From contig CAMYCE010000045.1 in NCBI GenBank assembly GCA_947254205.1, positions 1 through 16,331 on the forward strand: 16,331 nt of DNA, in the 5' to 3' direction. The translations under genes were made by a program, and so were the position numbers. Below, in pieces: positions 6,928 to 14,066 of the stretch. Positions within the stretch are counted from its first letter, which is position 1. Every line of letters starts with the position of its first letter. The stretch comes from an uncultured Prevotellaceae bacterium (GTDB lineage: Bacteria > Bacteroidota > Bacteroidia > Bacteroidales > Muribaculaceae). The notes below the pieces were generated by a model. It saw only the letters and a list, made by a program, of their open reading frames with translations. It was not told the DNA's origin and made no database searches.

Positions 6928-7578
6928 ATGGAAAAATTAGACCTTCTTTTAGCTGAGAAATTGTTGAAAATCAGTGCAATTAAGTTGCAACCCGAAATGC
7001 CATTCACTTGGGCGTCGGGCTGGAATTCACCCATTTATACCGACAATCGCAAAACATTGTCTTATCCCGGTGTTCGCAACTTCATTAAAGTGGAGCTTTC
7101 GCGTCTCATTCTCGAAAATTTTAGCGATGCCGAGGTTGTGGCAGGTGTGGCCACTGGTGCCATTGCACAAGGTGCACTTGTTGCCGATAACTTGGGACTC
7201 CCCTTTGTGTATGTGCGCTCGGCTCCCAAAGACCATGGTCTTGAAAATCTCATTGAGGGTAACATCAAGCCAGGGCAAAAGGTTGTGATTGTTGAAGACC
7301 TCGTGTCGACTGGCAAGAGTAGCCTCAAGGCGGCACAGGCTGTGCAAAATGCTGGTGGTGAAGTAGTGGGCATGGTTGCCATTTTCTCCTATGAGTTTCC
7401 TCAGGCTGCCGAAGCCTTCAAGAAGGCTGGCGTGAAGTTGCTCACCATTAGCGGTTATAGTGCCATGGTGAAGGCCGCAGTCGAAACAAAATATATCGAC
7501 GAAAAAGATGTTGAGAGCCTGCAACAATGGCGCGAAGACCCCGAAAACTGGACGCCCAACCAGCGCGACATCGACTAA
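6928..7578 (+). CDS. pyrE: Orotate phosphoribosyltransferase
   Basis: PyrE joins orotate to PRPP to give orotidine 5'-monophosphate, the fifth step of de novo UMP synthesis in the cytoplasm. The 216-residue length is normal. Visible family motifs are SGWNSPIYTDNR (30-41), the substrate-binding YVRSAPKDHG loop (95-104, with R97, K101 and H103 in place) and the PRPP-binding loop VVIVEDLVSTGKSS (119-132). The start is clear: the ATG at 6928 gives a family-typical N-terminus. No other pyr gene is in the window. The following two genes have no visible promoter of their own and probably form an operon with it. Confidence 0.96.
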   Translation: MEKLDLLLAEKLLKISAIKLQPEMPFTWASGWNSPIYTDNRKTLSYPGVRNFIKVELSRLILENFSDAEVVAGVATGAIAQGALVADNLGLPFVYVRSAPKDHGLENLIEGNIKPGQKVVIVEDLVSTGKSSLKAAQAVQNAGGEVVGMVAIFSYEFPQAAEAFKKAGVKLLTISGYSAMVKAAVETKYIDEKDVESLQQWREDPENWTPNQRDID

Positions 7579-7636
7579 ATCCCCCCCCGTCCCCCTTCCT
7601 CCTATTTTGAAATGATATTGAAACAATAAAAAAAAT

Positions 7637-8074
7637 ATGGAATCATACAAGAGCGATGTGCAGGAAATAGCTTGCGACATCAACACAGTGTTTAGCAAGT
7701 TGTCAAATCCCGAAGTGTTTAAAACTCAAATCGACCGTCATGCCGATGAGTTGCCCCAAGAAGCACGTGAAAATTTAGGCAAGGTGAAGTTTGAGGCCGA
7801 TGCCATCACCATCGAGTCGCCCATGGGACCCATTAAACTGGTGTTGCAAGAAAAAATTGCACCCTCCAAGCTCCTCTTTACCGCCGCACAATCGCCAGTG
7901 GTGTTTAACCTCATCATCACACTCACGTCAATCAACGAGGCTTGCACCCAAGCTCTTGCCGAGTTGCAACTCGACATTCCCATGATGTTGCGTGCCATGG
8001 TGGGCGGACAGCTCAAGCAAGCTGCACAGCAGTTTGGACAAATGCTTGCCAAGTTGCCCTATCGCGACATGTAG
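7637..8074 (+). CDS. SRPBCC-like (START/helix-grip fold) protein
   Basis: This is a 145-residue protein without signal peptide. The pattern fits a small SRPBCC/polyketide-cyclase-like domain: an opening strand (YKSDVQEIACDINTVFSKLSNP), central strands FEADAITIESPMGPIKLVLQEK and KLLFTAAQ, and a long C-terminal helix (ALAELQLDIPMMLRAMVGGQLKQ). I recall genes of this kind directly after pyrE in other Bacteroidetes; ligand and role are unknown. It begins 58 bases after pyrE, past a C-rich stretch, with no TAnnTTTG box before it. Confidence 0.6.
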   Translation: MESYKSDVQEIACDINTVFSKLSNPEVFKTQIDRHADELPQEARENLGKVKFEADAITIESPMGPIKLVLQEKIAPSKLLFTAAQSPVVFNLIITLTSINEACTQALAELQLDIPMMLRAMVGGQLKQAAQQFGQMLAKLPYRDM

Positions 8075-8122
8075 ACTGCCTCAGCGTGCTGTGCAGTGTG
8101 CTATATAACAATGTAATGCAAG

Positions 8123-8626
8123 ATGATGAAGTTTGACAACACAATCGTGCGCCGGCAAGACCGCCTGCTCGAGGAGCAAGAGGCCCAACAGCTCTTGCGC
8201 GAGAGCGAATATGGGGTGCTGTCGATGGTCGACACCGATGGCAGCGGCTATGGCGTGCCTCTCAACTATGTGTGGAATGGTGATGATGTGCTCTATGTGC
8301 ATTGCGCCCCCCAAGGGCACAAGTTGCAGGCCTTGGCACGCAATGTGGCAGTGTCGTTTTGCGTGGTGGGAGGAGTGAAACTCATGCCGGCCTCATTCAC
8401 CACCGAGTATAAAAGCGTGATATTGAAAGGCACGGCCACCATCGACCTGCCCCACGACGAGAAACGCCATGCCTTGCATCTGCTCATCGAGAAATTGTCG
8501 CCCAACGACCTTGAGATAGGAGCAAAGTATATTGAAAAATCTTTTCATCGTGTCAAGGTCATGCGCATCACAGTGCACAGCTATAGTGCCAAGCGCAAGC
8601 AAGTGAAGTCTAAAATCACCTATTGA
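8123..8626 (+). CDS. Pyridoxamine 5'-phosphate oxidase-fold flavoprotein (Nim-like)
   Basis: This is a 167-residue protein of the split-barrel FMN-binding fold. The opening RLLEEQEAQQLLRESEYGVLSMVDTDGSGYGVPLNYVW, here at residues 14-51, is the typical start of the NimA/PNPOx-like family; GHKLQALARN follows at about 86-95 and a KSVILKGTATI strand at about 112-122. Relatives include 5-nitroimidazole resistance (Nim) proteins and many uncharacterised flavin proteins; sequence alone does not show which substrate is used or that it confers resistance. It follows the SRPBCC-like gene by 48 bases in the same direction and ends before a strong terminator. Confidence 0.82.
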   Translation: MMKFDNTIVRRQDRLLEEQEAQQLLRESEYGVLSMVDTDGSGYGVPLNYVWNGDDVLYVHCAPQGHKLQALARNVAVSFCVVGGVKLMPASFTTEYKSVILKGTATIDLPHDEKRHALHLLIEKLSPNDLEIGAKYIEKSFHRVKVMRITVHSYSAKRKQVKSKITY

Positions 8627-8640
8627 TTTTTCCCCTAAAA

Positions 8641-8687
8641 CAACACAAGAGGGCAGTTCTTCAAGAGAACTGCCCCTTGTTGTTTTT
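8641..8687. terminator. Terminator between convergent genes
   Basis: GGGCAGTTCT (8651-8660) pairs perfectly with AGAACTGCCC (8666-8675) around a five-base loop, and an outer ACAAG/CTTGT helix extends it. Five T residues follow at 8683-8687. It lies between the end of the Nim-like gene and the end of the LRR gene and could serve both strands. Confidence 0.8.
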
Positions 8688-8703
8688 GTGTGATGAGATA
8701 AAA

Positions 8704-10476
8704 CTATTTCACAACCTTATAGGCTTGATTGCCCATCATGATAATCAAGGGAGTGCCCTCATTGCAGTTCACTTTCAAAGTGGCTGTGCCGTGGCTTGAA
8801 ATTTTGCCCAAAGCCATGCACCTTCCATCAATGCCATAGAGTGCTACTGCTGTGTTGGGCGTGCCATTCACAAGCAGTTGGTCGCCTTCAAATGTGAATG
8901 CCGCTTGTTGGCTCTTAATGCTGTTGATGGCCGAAGAAACTCCATGCTCATCGGGCGTCCAACCTTTGTTGACGGCAATAAAGGTTGCCGATTCTTTCAC
9001 TCCGGGATTGCCCGAAATGCCTAACACACCATCTTTTTCTGCACGTGTGGGGAGTTGCCCATACATGGCGTCTAAACTCGTCACATCGAGTATGTTGTCG
9101 TTGATAGACACTTCCATGAGTTGCTCGCTTTGTGGCAAATTCACAGCTGTGAGCCCCATCGACGAGAGATTGAGACGCTTGAGCGCAGTGAGATGTGCGA
9201 TATCAACACCGGGCATAGAACAATAGGAGAGGTCGAGTGTCACGATGCTACTGTTTTGGCTCAAGTCGATAGCCTTGAGACCGCTCATGGCAGCCTTGAG
9301 TGTTTTGAGAGCGGTGTTTTGGTTGAGATTTAGAGATTTGAGCGAGTCGCACACCGACACCGAGAGGTAGTTGAGTTTGGGGTTGTGGGTCACATCAAGT
9401 TCTTGCAGGTGCTCGTTGCCATCTAAGAGGAGTTTGGCGAGTTGTGGGAGCATCGTCACGTCGATTTTTTTGATGAGCGACGACCCAAGCCAAATGTAGT
9501 TGAGAGCTTTAGAGCCCTTGAAGTCGATGTTTTCGATTTCGCAGCCCTCAAGGTCATTGGATAGGAAGGCAGTGATGGCACTATCGGAGGCTAAGACCTT
9601 GATTTCATTGCCAGGCTTTTTCTCAACAAGCATGGTGCTGGATTTGAAATAAGATCCTGCAGGGTGCTGGGTGATGTTGCCATTGCCCCAATCAATTTTA
9701 AAGGCTTCTTTGCTTTTAAAACCAAGTTTCAATGGCTTGGAGTGCTTCTCGTGCAACCTGATGGTGAGTGCGGGCTGGCTTGGTTCAATGGCATTGCTTG
9801 CAAAGAGGGCTTCAACCTGTGTGGCAGCCTTGATTTCAAGTGTGAGTTTTGAGCTACTTTCGGTTTGCTCTACACCATTCACAAACCATGCCTTAAATTT
9901 AAAACCTTCATAGGGCAGAGCTGTGAACATGATGCTTTTGCCATCTTCAACTTCATCGCCATTGTTGATAGAGGTGGGGAATAACGAGCCTGCTTCTTCG
10001 GCAGTCACGTTGCCCGAATTGAGAGGAGAGCCCTCTTTCACGCCAAATTGCACCTTGTGTTTTTGCTCATTGGCAATATTGAGTGCTACATTGATAGTGC
10101 CCGACAGATTTTCAACCCCCAGTGTGGTTTTAATGTCGCTTGACGAGAGATAGGGGTATTGGTTGGGCTGTCCAAAGAAGTCTTTGACGATAGTTCCGTT
10201 CACCGTCCACGATGCAACCTTGGCTCCATCGGTCATGATGGTGAATTGGGCGGGATAGGTGTAGCTGCCGTCGCTGTTGGGCGCAATTTCCACCTCTTGT
10301 GCACTCTCGTTGTAGGTTGTGACTCTCAGGTTCACGCTTTTGTCGGCTGTGATGATGAGTTTGTTGGTGGCAGGAGCCTTGGGTGCGGCGGCAAGTTGCA
10401 CCGACCATGTGCCCACAATAGTGGCCAATAGTAGCACTGCCCATAAAAAGTGGTTTTTGATAGTTTTAAATGTCAT
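8704..10476 (-). CDS. Secreted leucine-rich-repeat protein with T9SS-like C-terminus
   Basis: This is a 590-residue exported protein. A hydrophobic signal peptide covers roughly residues 1-31. Residues ~140-226 look like an InlB-type beta-repeat (FKFKAWFVNGVE followed by VEALFA). Residues ~313-465 hold irregular leucine-rich repeats of about 21 residues, for example LQELDVTHNPKLNYLSVS and IVTLDLSYCSMPG. The last ~70 residues (from about 520) form a short beta-sandwich ending in QAYKVVK, resembling a T9SS sorting domain. Such proteins are usually surface-exposed and may bind host or microbial ligands; the ligand here is unknown. It lies 35 bases after the Omp28-like gene with no promoter between, so the two probably form an operon. 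Confidence 0.82.
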   Translation of the reverse strand: MTFKTIKNHFLWAVLLLATIVGTWSVQLAAAPKAPATNKLIITADKSVNLRVTTYNESAQEVEIAPNSDGSYTYPAQFTIMTDGAKVASWTVNGTIVKDFFGQPNQYPYLSSSDIKTTLGVENLSGTINVALNIANEQKHKVQFGVKEGSPLNSGNVTAEEAGSLFPTSINNGDEVEDGKSIMFTALPYEGFKFKAWFVNGVEQTESSSKLTLEIKAATQVEALFASNAIEPSQPALTIRLHEKHSKPLKLGFKSKEAFKIDWGNGNITQHPAGSYFKSSTMLVEKKPGNEIKVLASDSAITAFLSNDLEGCEIENIDFKGSKALNYIWLGSSLIKKIDVTMLPQLAKLLLDGNEHLQELDVTHNPKLNYLSVSVCDSLKSLNLNQNTALKTLKAAMSGLKAIDLSQNSSIVTLDLSYCSMPGVDIAHLTALKRLNLSSMGLTAVNLPQSEQLMEVSINDNILDVTSLDAMYGQLPTRAEKDGVLGISGNPGVKESATFIAVNKGWTPDEHGVSSAINSIKSQQAAFTFEGDQLLVNGTPNTAVALYGIDGRCMALGKISSHGTATLKVNCNEGTPLIIMMGNQAYKVVK

Positions 10477-10511
10477 GTGATGATTGATTTAAAAGATGAA
10501 TATTAGTGGAG

Positions 10512-12368
10512 TTAAAATTGGCTCACCACAATTTTTTGCACGTGCAACATTCCACGATTGTCGACAATGCGCACAATATAGGTGCCCAAAGGCAAAGAGC
10601 GAGCTTGCACGAGTTTGCCCGAGATGTCAAATATTTGATATGACTTAATTTCTTGGTTAAACGCCAACTGCCCATCAACAATGTGGCACAGCAAGGGGTT
10701 GTCGTTGGCAATTGAGGCAACGGCCGACACTGGCAATTGGTTGAGGGCGACTTCGGTGGCATTATAAATCTCGCAATCGGCAAGGTTATTGGGGTTCAGC
10801 TTCTTGGCAACATATCCCACCACAACGATGTTGTCGGCATTCCAGCTCTTGTCGAGGGTGAAGTCGAGGCTATAGCTATATTGCTTGCCTTGCCATGTTG
10901 CAGTAGCTCCGCTCATGGGAGTTGCCATGGCTCTAAGGGTGTGTTGGTGGGTATATTCGGTAATGCCCAATTTTTCAAGACCGGCTTGAGTGGTAGAGTT
11001 GAGGTTGTTTTCAACGATAGCGATATTGATGGTGAAATTATTGGTGTCGATGTTTTCTTCCACAATTTCACCCTTCACTTCCAGTTTAATTTCTCCTGTG
11101 CTTTTGTCGAATTGTCCGCTCAGGGCAACCGATGCAAAGGCAGGACGAGAGAGCTCGTCGTCATAGAGTTGTTGTATGCGTTCCGTCCAAGGCACTGCAA
11201 AGGTGGGCACGGTGTAGGGGCCCTTCATGATTCGGCGGTTCAGCATCATGGCAGGGTTATAGGTGGCAGGGTTGCCAAACAAGAAGAGCAACTCCCTCGA
11301 TTCGGGAATTGTGTATTTGTCGTCGTTAAAGCCCACATGGTGTTGTATCCATGCCACTTTACCCTTGTATTTGTCGACCAAGGCATAGTTGAGGTCGGTT
11401 TGGGCATAGGGGGTGATTTCGCTTCTCTCGGTGCCAAATTGCTCTTGCAAAATCACACGAGGATAGTTGTGGGTATAAAAATAGGTGAATTGCTCATAGC
11501 TAAATGGCGACTCCAGTTTTTGACCATTGCAGGCGATAACTCGGCATTTCAACAGACCGCTATTGCCAATATTGTCAAGAGTGAATTGCCACGATGAGGT
11601 TTCGTTGGGGTGTAGGGTCTTGGTGAGTGTTTTCTCGATTTCTTGCCCGTCGCCATAGGAATAGACCATGGTGATGTTGTCGATGTTGTTGATGCCATAG
11701 TTGGTAGCCCCAATCACGATGGGCAGTGGCTCTCCTTTTTTCAAGTATTCGGTCGAAGTGATTTGATTCAAGTAGAGCAAGTTTTGAGCATGCTCATCTT
11801 CACACTCAACAATGAGTTGAACCATGAGATTTGACCCATAACCACCACTATATTTCATGAATTTGCTCCCAAATTGCGAAATATACACGCCATGTTCTTG
11901 AGCTTGGCCAAACGACTGAATTCCTATCACATTCTTCTCTTTGAGGTTGTCGAAGAAATAGCCAGCCCCAATCGGCTTGTCGTCGATAGTGATGGCGTTG
12001 TCGAAGAAGATGTCGTTCCAGCCTTTTTTCAAATTGATGGTTTTGCTGGCCATGTTGGCTCCATCGAGGTCGTGACGCAAAAAGGCATCAACGTTTTCTA
12101 TGTCGAAAAGCACGGCGATGCGCATGCCCACAATTTTGTCGCCTTTGAATTTCTTTAAAAAATCGCTGGTATAGAGAGTTGCGGCTCCCAGTCGTGTGGG
12201 CTCCTCTTCATAGCCAATGGCAGTTTTGTAGGAGGGCTCTTCATAGGCGCAATAGCCATAGGAGATGCGATGTGGTGTTGTAGCTTGAGCGGCTATGGCA
12301 GTCACAGCCACAAGAGTCCACAGGAATAGTCTCTTGAATAAAGAGCAATGGTGTAGTTGATTTCTCAT
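10512..12368 (-). CDS. Omp28-like secreted protein with T9SS-like C-terminus, cysteine pair absent
   Basis: This 618-residue protein opens with a signal peptide (about 1-29, cleaved near AQA). An N-terminal half of unclear family is followed by a region around residues 298-545 resembling the Omp28 domain, a thioredoxin-like fold found in Bacteroidetes outer-membrane and secreted proteins. It starts with PRVILQEQFGTERSEITP, where relatives I recall usually carry a W-C-x-x-C motif; here no cysteine is present, so a thiol redox role is unlikely. The final part (about 575-618: SYQIFDISGKLVQAR, then LPLGTYIVRI and VQKIVV) is a good T9SS type-A-like sorting domain. It is the first gene of a minus-strand pair with the LRR gene and has a promoter at 12424-12455. 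Confidence 0.78.
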   Translation of the reverse strand: MRNQLHHCSLFKRLFLWTLVAVTAIAAQATTPHRISYGYCAYEEPSYKTAIGYEEEPTRLGAATLYTSDFLKKFKGDKIVGMRIAVLFDIENVDAFLRHDLDGANMASKTINLKKGWNDIFFDNAITIDDKPIGAGYFFDNLKEKNVIGIQSFGQAQEHGVYISQFGSKFMKYSGGYGSNLMVQLIVECEDEHAQNLLYLNQITSTEYLKKGEPLPIVIGATNYGINNIDNITMVYSYGDGQEIEKTLTKTLHPNETSSWQFTLDNIGNSGLLKCRVIACNGQKLESPFSYEQFTYFYTHNYPRVILQEQFGTERSEITPYAQTDLNYALVDKYKGKVAWIQHHVGFNDDKYTIPESRELLFLFGNPATYNPAMMLNRRIMKGPYTVPTFAVPWTERIQQLYDDELSRPAFASVALSGQFDKSTGEIKLEVKGEIVEENIDTNNFTINIAIVENNLNSTTQAGLEKLGITEYTHQHTLRAMATPMSGATATWQGKQYSYSLDFTLDKSWNADNIVVVGYVAKKLNPNNLADCEIYNATEVALNQLPVSAVASIANDNPLLCHIVDGQLAFNQEIKSYQIFDISGKLVQARSLPLGTYIVRIVDNRGMLHVQKIVVSQF

Positions 12369-12423
12369 AAGTTTTAAATTAAAATGTTTAAATGGTTAAA
12401 GCTATGCTTGTAAAATCTCATTG

Positions 12424-12455
12424 TAAAGATACCAAATTTTCTCTGTTGGGTGCAA
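12424..12455 (-). promoter_or_regulatory. Promoter of the Omp28-like/LRR operon
   Basis: Minus strand: TTG (12453-12455), a 21-base gap, then TATCTTTA (12424-12431), one mismatch from TAnnTTTG. The leader would be about 50 nt. Confidence 0.55.
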
Positions 12456-12500
12456 GATAAAAGGAATGAAAATATTTAGATTGATTTTATGACGGATATT

Positions 12501-12530
12501 TTGGTTGTATTGTTTTAATTCGTAACTTTA
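12501..12530 (+). promoter_or_regulatory. Promoter of the FISUMP-like gene
   Basis: TTG (12501-12503), a 19-base gap, then TAACTTTA (12523-12530), one mismatch from TAnnTTTG. It diverges from the Omp28-like operon promoter about 45 bases away, so the two could share a regulator. Confidence 0.55.
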
Positions 12531-12625
12531 TCAAAGTGTTTATTTTATTAAAAAATAGATGGCAGTGCATTGTGATGTGAGGTCATCTAATGATAATCAA
12601 CCATTCATTAAAAATTTTAATCATC

Positions 12626-13690
12626 ATGAGAAAAATTAATCTGTTTTTTGTGTTGCTCGTGGCTTGGATGCTGGGCACAGGTGTTGCAATAGCGCAAGAG
12701 AAAGGGAAAAACCCGTTGCTTGCCGTGGCCGAATATAACTTGGAGGCCGATGGCAACTTTGCAACGGGCGATGTGATGACGGCCTATGGTGCCTTCTTCA
12801 AGTGGAATCAAGTGAAAAACCTAACTGTGCCAGCAGGCTATCATGTGCCTTCAAAAACCGAGTTGATGACCGTGTGTGGGCGTTTCTCGATGGACGAGCA
12901 ACCTCGCCCTCCCTATCCAATACTCACATGGAAGATGGATCAAGAGGCCGATGAAGAGGTCACGCTGTTTGGCAAAACCATGACGTTGAGTTCTCATTAC
13001 TATGGCGAGGGCAAGAAAAAATGTTTTGCCTTGCGTTTCAAGGGTGGCGATAACCAATACTTGAGTGCCTATCGCTGGGAGTTGATACCCATGCAGGGCA
13101 ATGCCCAAAAATCGCTGGCTCTCAAGGTCACTTGCCGCTTGCTGGGCCCCAAGGGGGTAGGTGTTGATGTGAAAACGTTGGCTACCGACGATTATTGGCA
13201 AAAAAATAATGAGGCCGACGTGGTGCGCTACTTTCCAACATCGGGCTATGGCAACTATACCGATGATGGCGAAATGATGGACCGCAACGAGTTGGGGCGT
13301 TATTGGTCGTCGACTCCTCGTGAGGAATCCAATAACGGTGCTTGGGGCTTTGGCTTTGATAATAACTTCATCATTGTCTACTATTGGATTATGAGCTCGC
13401 GCTACAATGTGCGTTGCTTTGCCAATAACACCGAAACTGGCGTGACTGCTCCACAAGCCCTGCAAGCCGGCAATCTCACTGCATGCTATGATGCCTCTAC
13501 TGCCACAGTGGTTGTGGGTGGCTTGCAACATGGAGCAAGGGTGTGCCTCTATCGTGTTGATGGCTCGACCATGGCCCAAACGAATGTGGCGGGAGAAACC
13601 CTGCGCATTGGGGCAAGTGGCATGACTCCCGGCATTTATTTTGTGACCAGTGGCACGCAAAGTGTGAAATTGCTCATCACTGCTCCCTAA
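12626..13690 (+). CDS. Secreted FISUMP-like protein with T9SS-like C-terminus
   Basis: This is a 354-residue exported protein. Residues 1-23 are a signal peptide (MRKINLFFVLLVAWMLG, cleavage near AIAQ). The middle resembles the Fibrobacter succinogenes major paralogous (FISUMP) / DUF1566-like lectin fold: GYHVPSKTELMTVCG at 71-85 and GRYWSSTPREESNNGAWGF ending in RYNVRCF at about 224-265. The last ~70 residues (from about 285) look like a T9SS sorting domain ending in GIYFVTSGTQSVKLLI. Ligand unknown. The frame is open to an ATG at 12590, but that would place 12 extra residues before the signal peptide, so 12626 is preferred. No terminator follows closely. Confidence 0.78.
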   Translation: MRKINLFFVLLVAWMLGTGVAIAQEKGKNPLLAVAEYNLEADGNFATGDVMTAYGAFFKWNQVKNLTVPAGYHVPSKTELMTVCGRFSMDEQPRPPYPILTWKMDQEADEEVTLFGKTMTLSSHYYGEGKKKCFALRFKGGDNQYLSAYRWELIPMQGNAQKSLALKVTCRLLGPKGVGVDVKTLATDDYWQKNNEADVVRYFPTSGYGNYTDDGEMMDRNELGRYWSSTPREESNNGAWGFGFDNNFIIVYYWIMSSRYNVRCFANNTETGVTAPQALQAGNLTACYDASTATVVVGGLQHGARVCLYRVDGSTMAQTNVAGETLRIGASGMTPGIYFVTSGTQSVKLLITAP

Positions 13691-13929
13691 GTTATAGTCT
13701 ATTATACCCCCAAAACCGCCACAGAAGTAGATACTCATGAGAGAACGGCTGATTTCGCTATACTGATAACCGAACGATCTACACCTTAGACCGAGGGGTT
13801 GAGTCGATTACAGATGATCGTGTGGAGTCAAATTGCTCCATGACCCGAAAATTATCCCCCAAAAGGAGTGAGTCTCTCTGAGTTAATTTGTATCTTCACT
13901 ATGTCTATCGTCGGATTCTCTTGTTTTTT

Positions 13930-14027
13930 TGCAACACTAAGATAAGTGAATTCTTCGACATGGCAAAATCCTGAGCAACAAAAAGTTGCTCAGGTACTTT
14001 AAAAGTTTAATTTATAATAGTGTTGCA
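13930..14027. repeat. Inverted repeat enclosing a second hairpin, in the leader of the 676-residue gene
   Basis: TGCAACACTA (13930-13939) and TAGTGTTGCA (14018-14027) are perfect 10-bp reverse complements; pairing extends to 13927/14030 with one wobble. Between them CCTGAGCAAC (13970-13979) pairs with GTTGCTCAGG (13985-13994) across a loop of five A residues. The structure ends about 40 bases before the ATG at 14067. Confidence 0.7.
13937..13966 (-). promoter_or_regulatory. Candidate antisense promoter
   Basis: Minus strand: TTG (13964-13966), a 19-base gap, then TATCTTAG (13937-13944), one mismatch from TAnnTTTG. It would transcribe leftward through the gap toward the 3' end of the FISUMP-like gene, where no minus-strand gene is seen. 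Confidence 0.35.
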
Positions 14028-14066
14028 GAATTAAGGATTATTTATTTAAAACCAACCCAAAACAAA

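Larger units (their letters stand above)
13691..14066. other. 376-bp gap with direct repeat and nested inverted repeats
   Basis: No convincing gene lies here. The first part (13701-13864) is bounded by a near-identical direct repeat, ATTATACCCCCAAAA at 13701-13715 and ATTATCCCCCAAAA at 13851-13864. Its interior is less AT-rich than the other gaps and has short pairing segments (GTAGAT/ATCTAC, TGGAG/CTCCA). The second part (13927-14030) has nested inverted repeats. No clear TAnnTTTG promoter for the 14067 gene is seen; the closest is TATCTTCA at 13891-13898, without a -33 element. Confidence 0.5.

Noticed and set aside
7582..7600. C-rich run just after the pyrE stop codon
   Set aside because: It has no pairing partner or T-run; it looks like simple low-complexity spacer.
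7027..7698. 223-residue minus-strand open frame across pyrE
   Set aside because: It is a shadow of pyrE, which has all its family motifs, and it also runs into the next gene's start.
10737..11597. 286-residue plus-strand open frame inside the Omp28-like gene
   Set aside because: It is antisense to a protein with a signal peptide, recognisable domain and sorting tail; the product has no domain I recognise.
12851..13738. 295-residue minus-strand open frame across the FISUMP-like gene and part of the gap
   Set aside because: Almost all of it lies antisense to a gene with signal peptide and family motifs. The candidate antisense promoter at 13937-13966 could transcribe it, but the protein has no recognisable domain.
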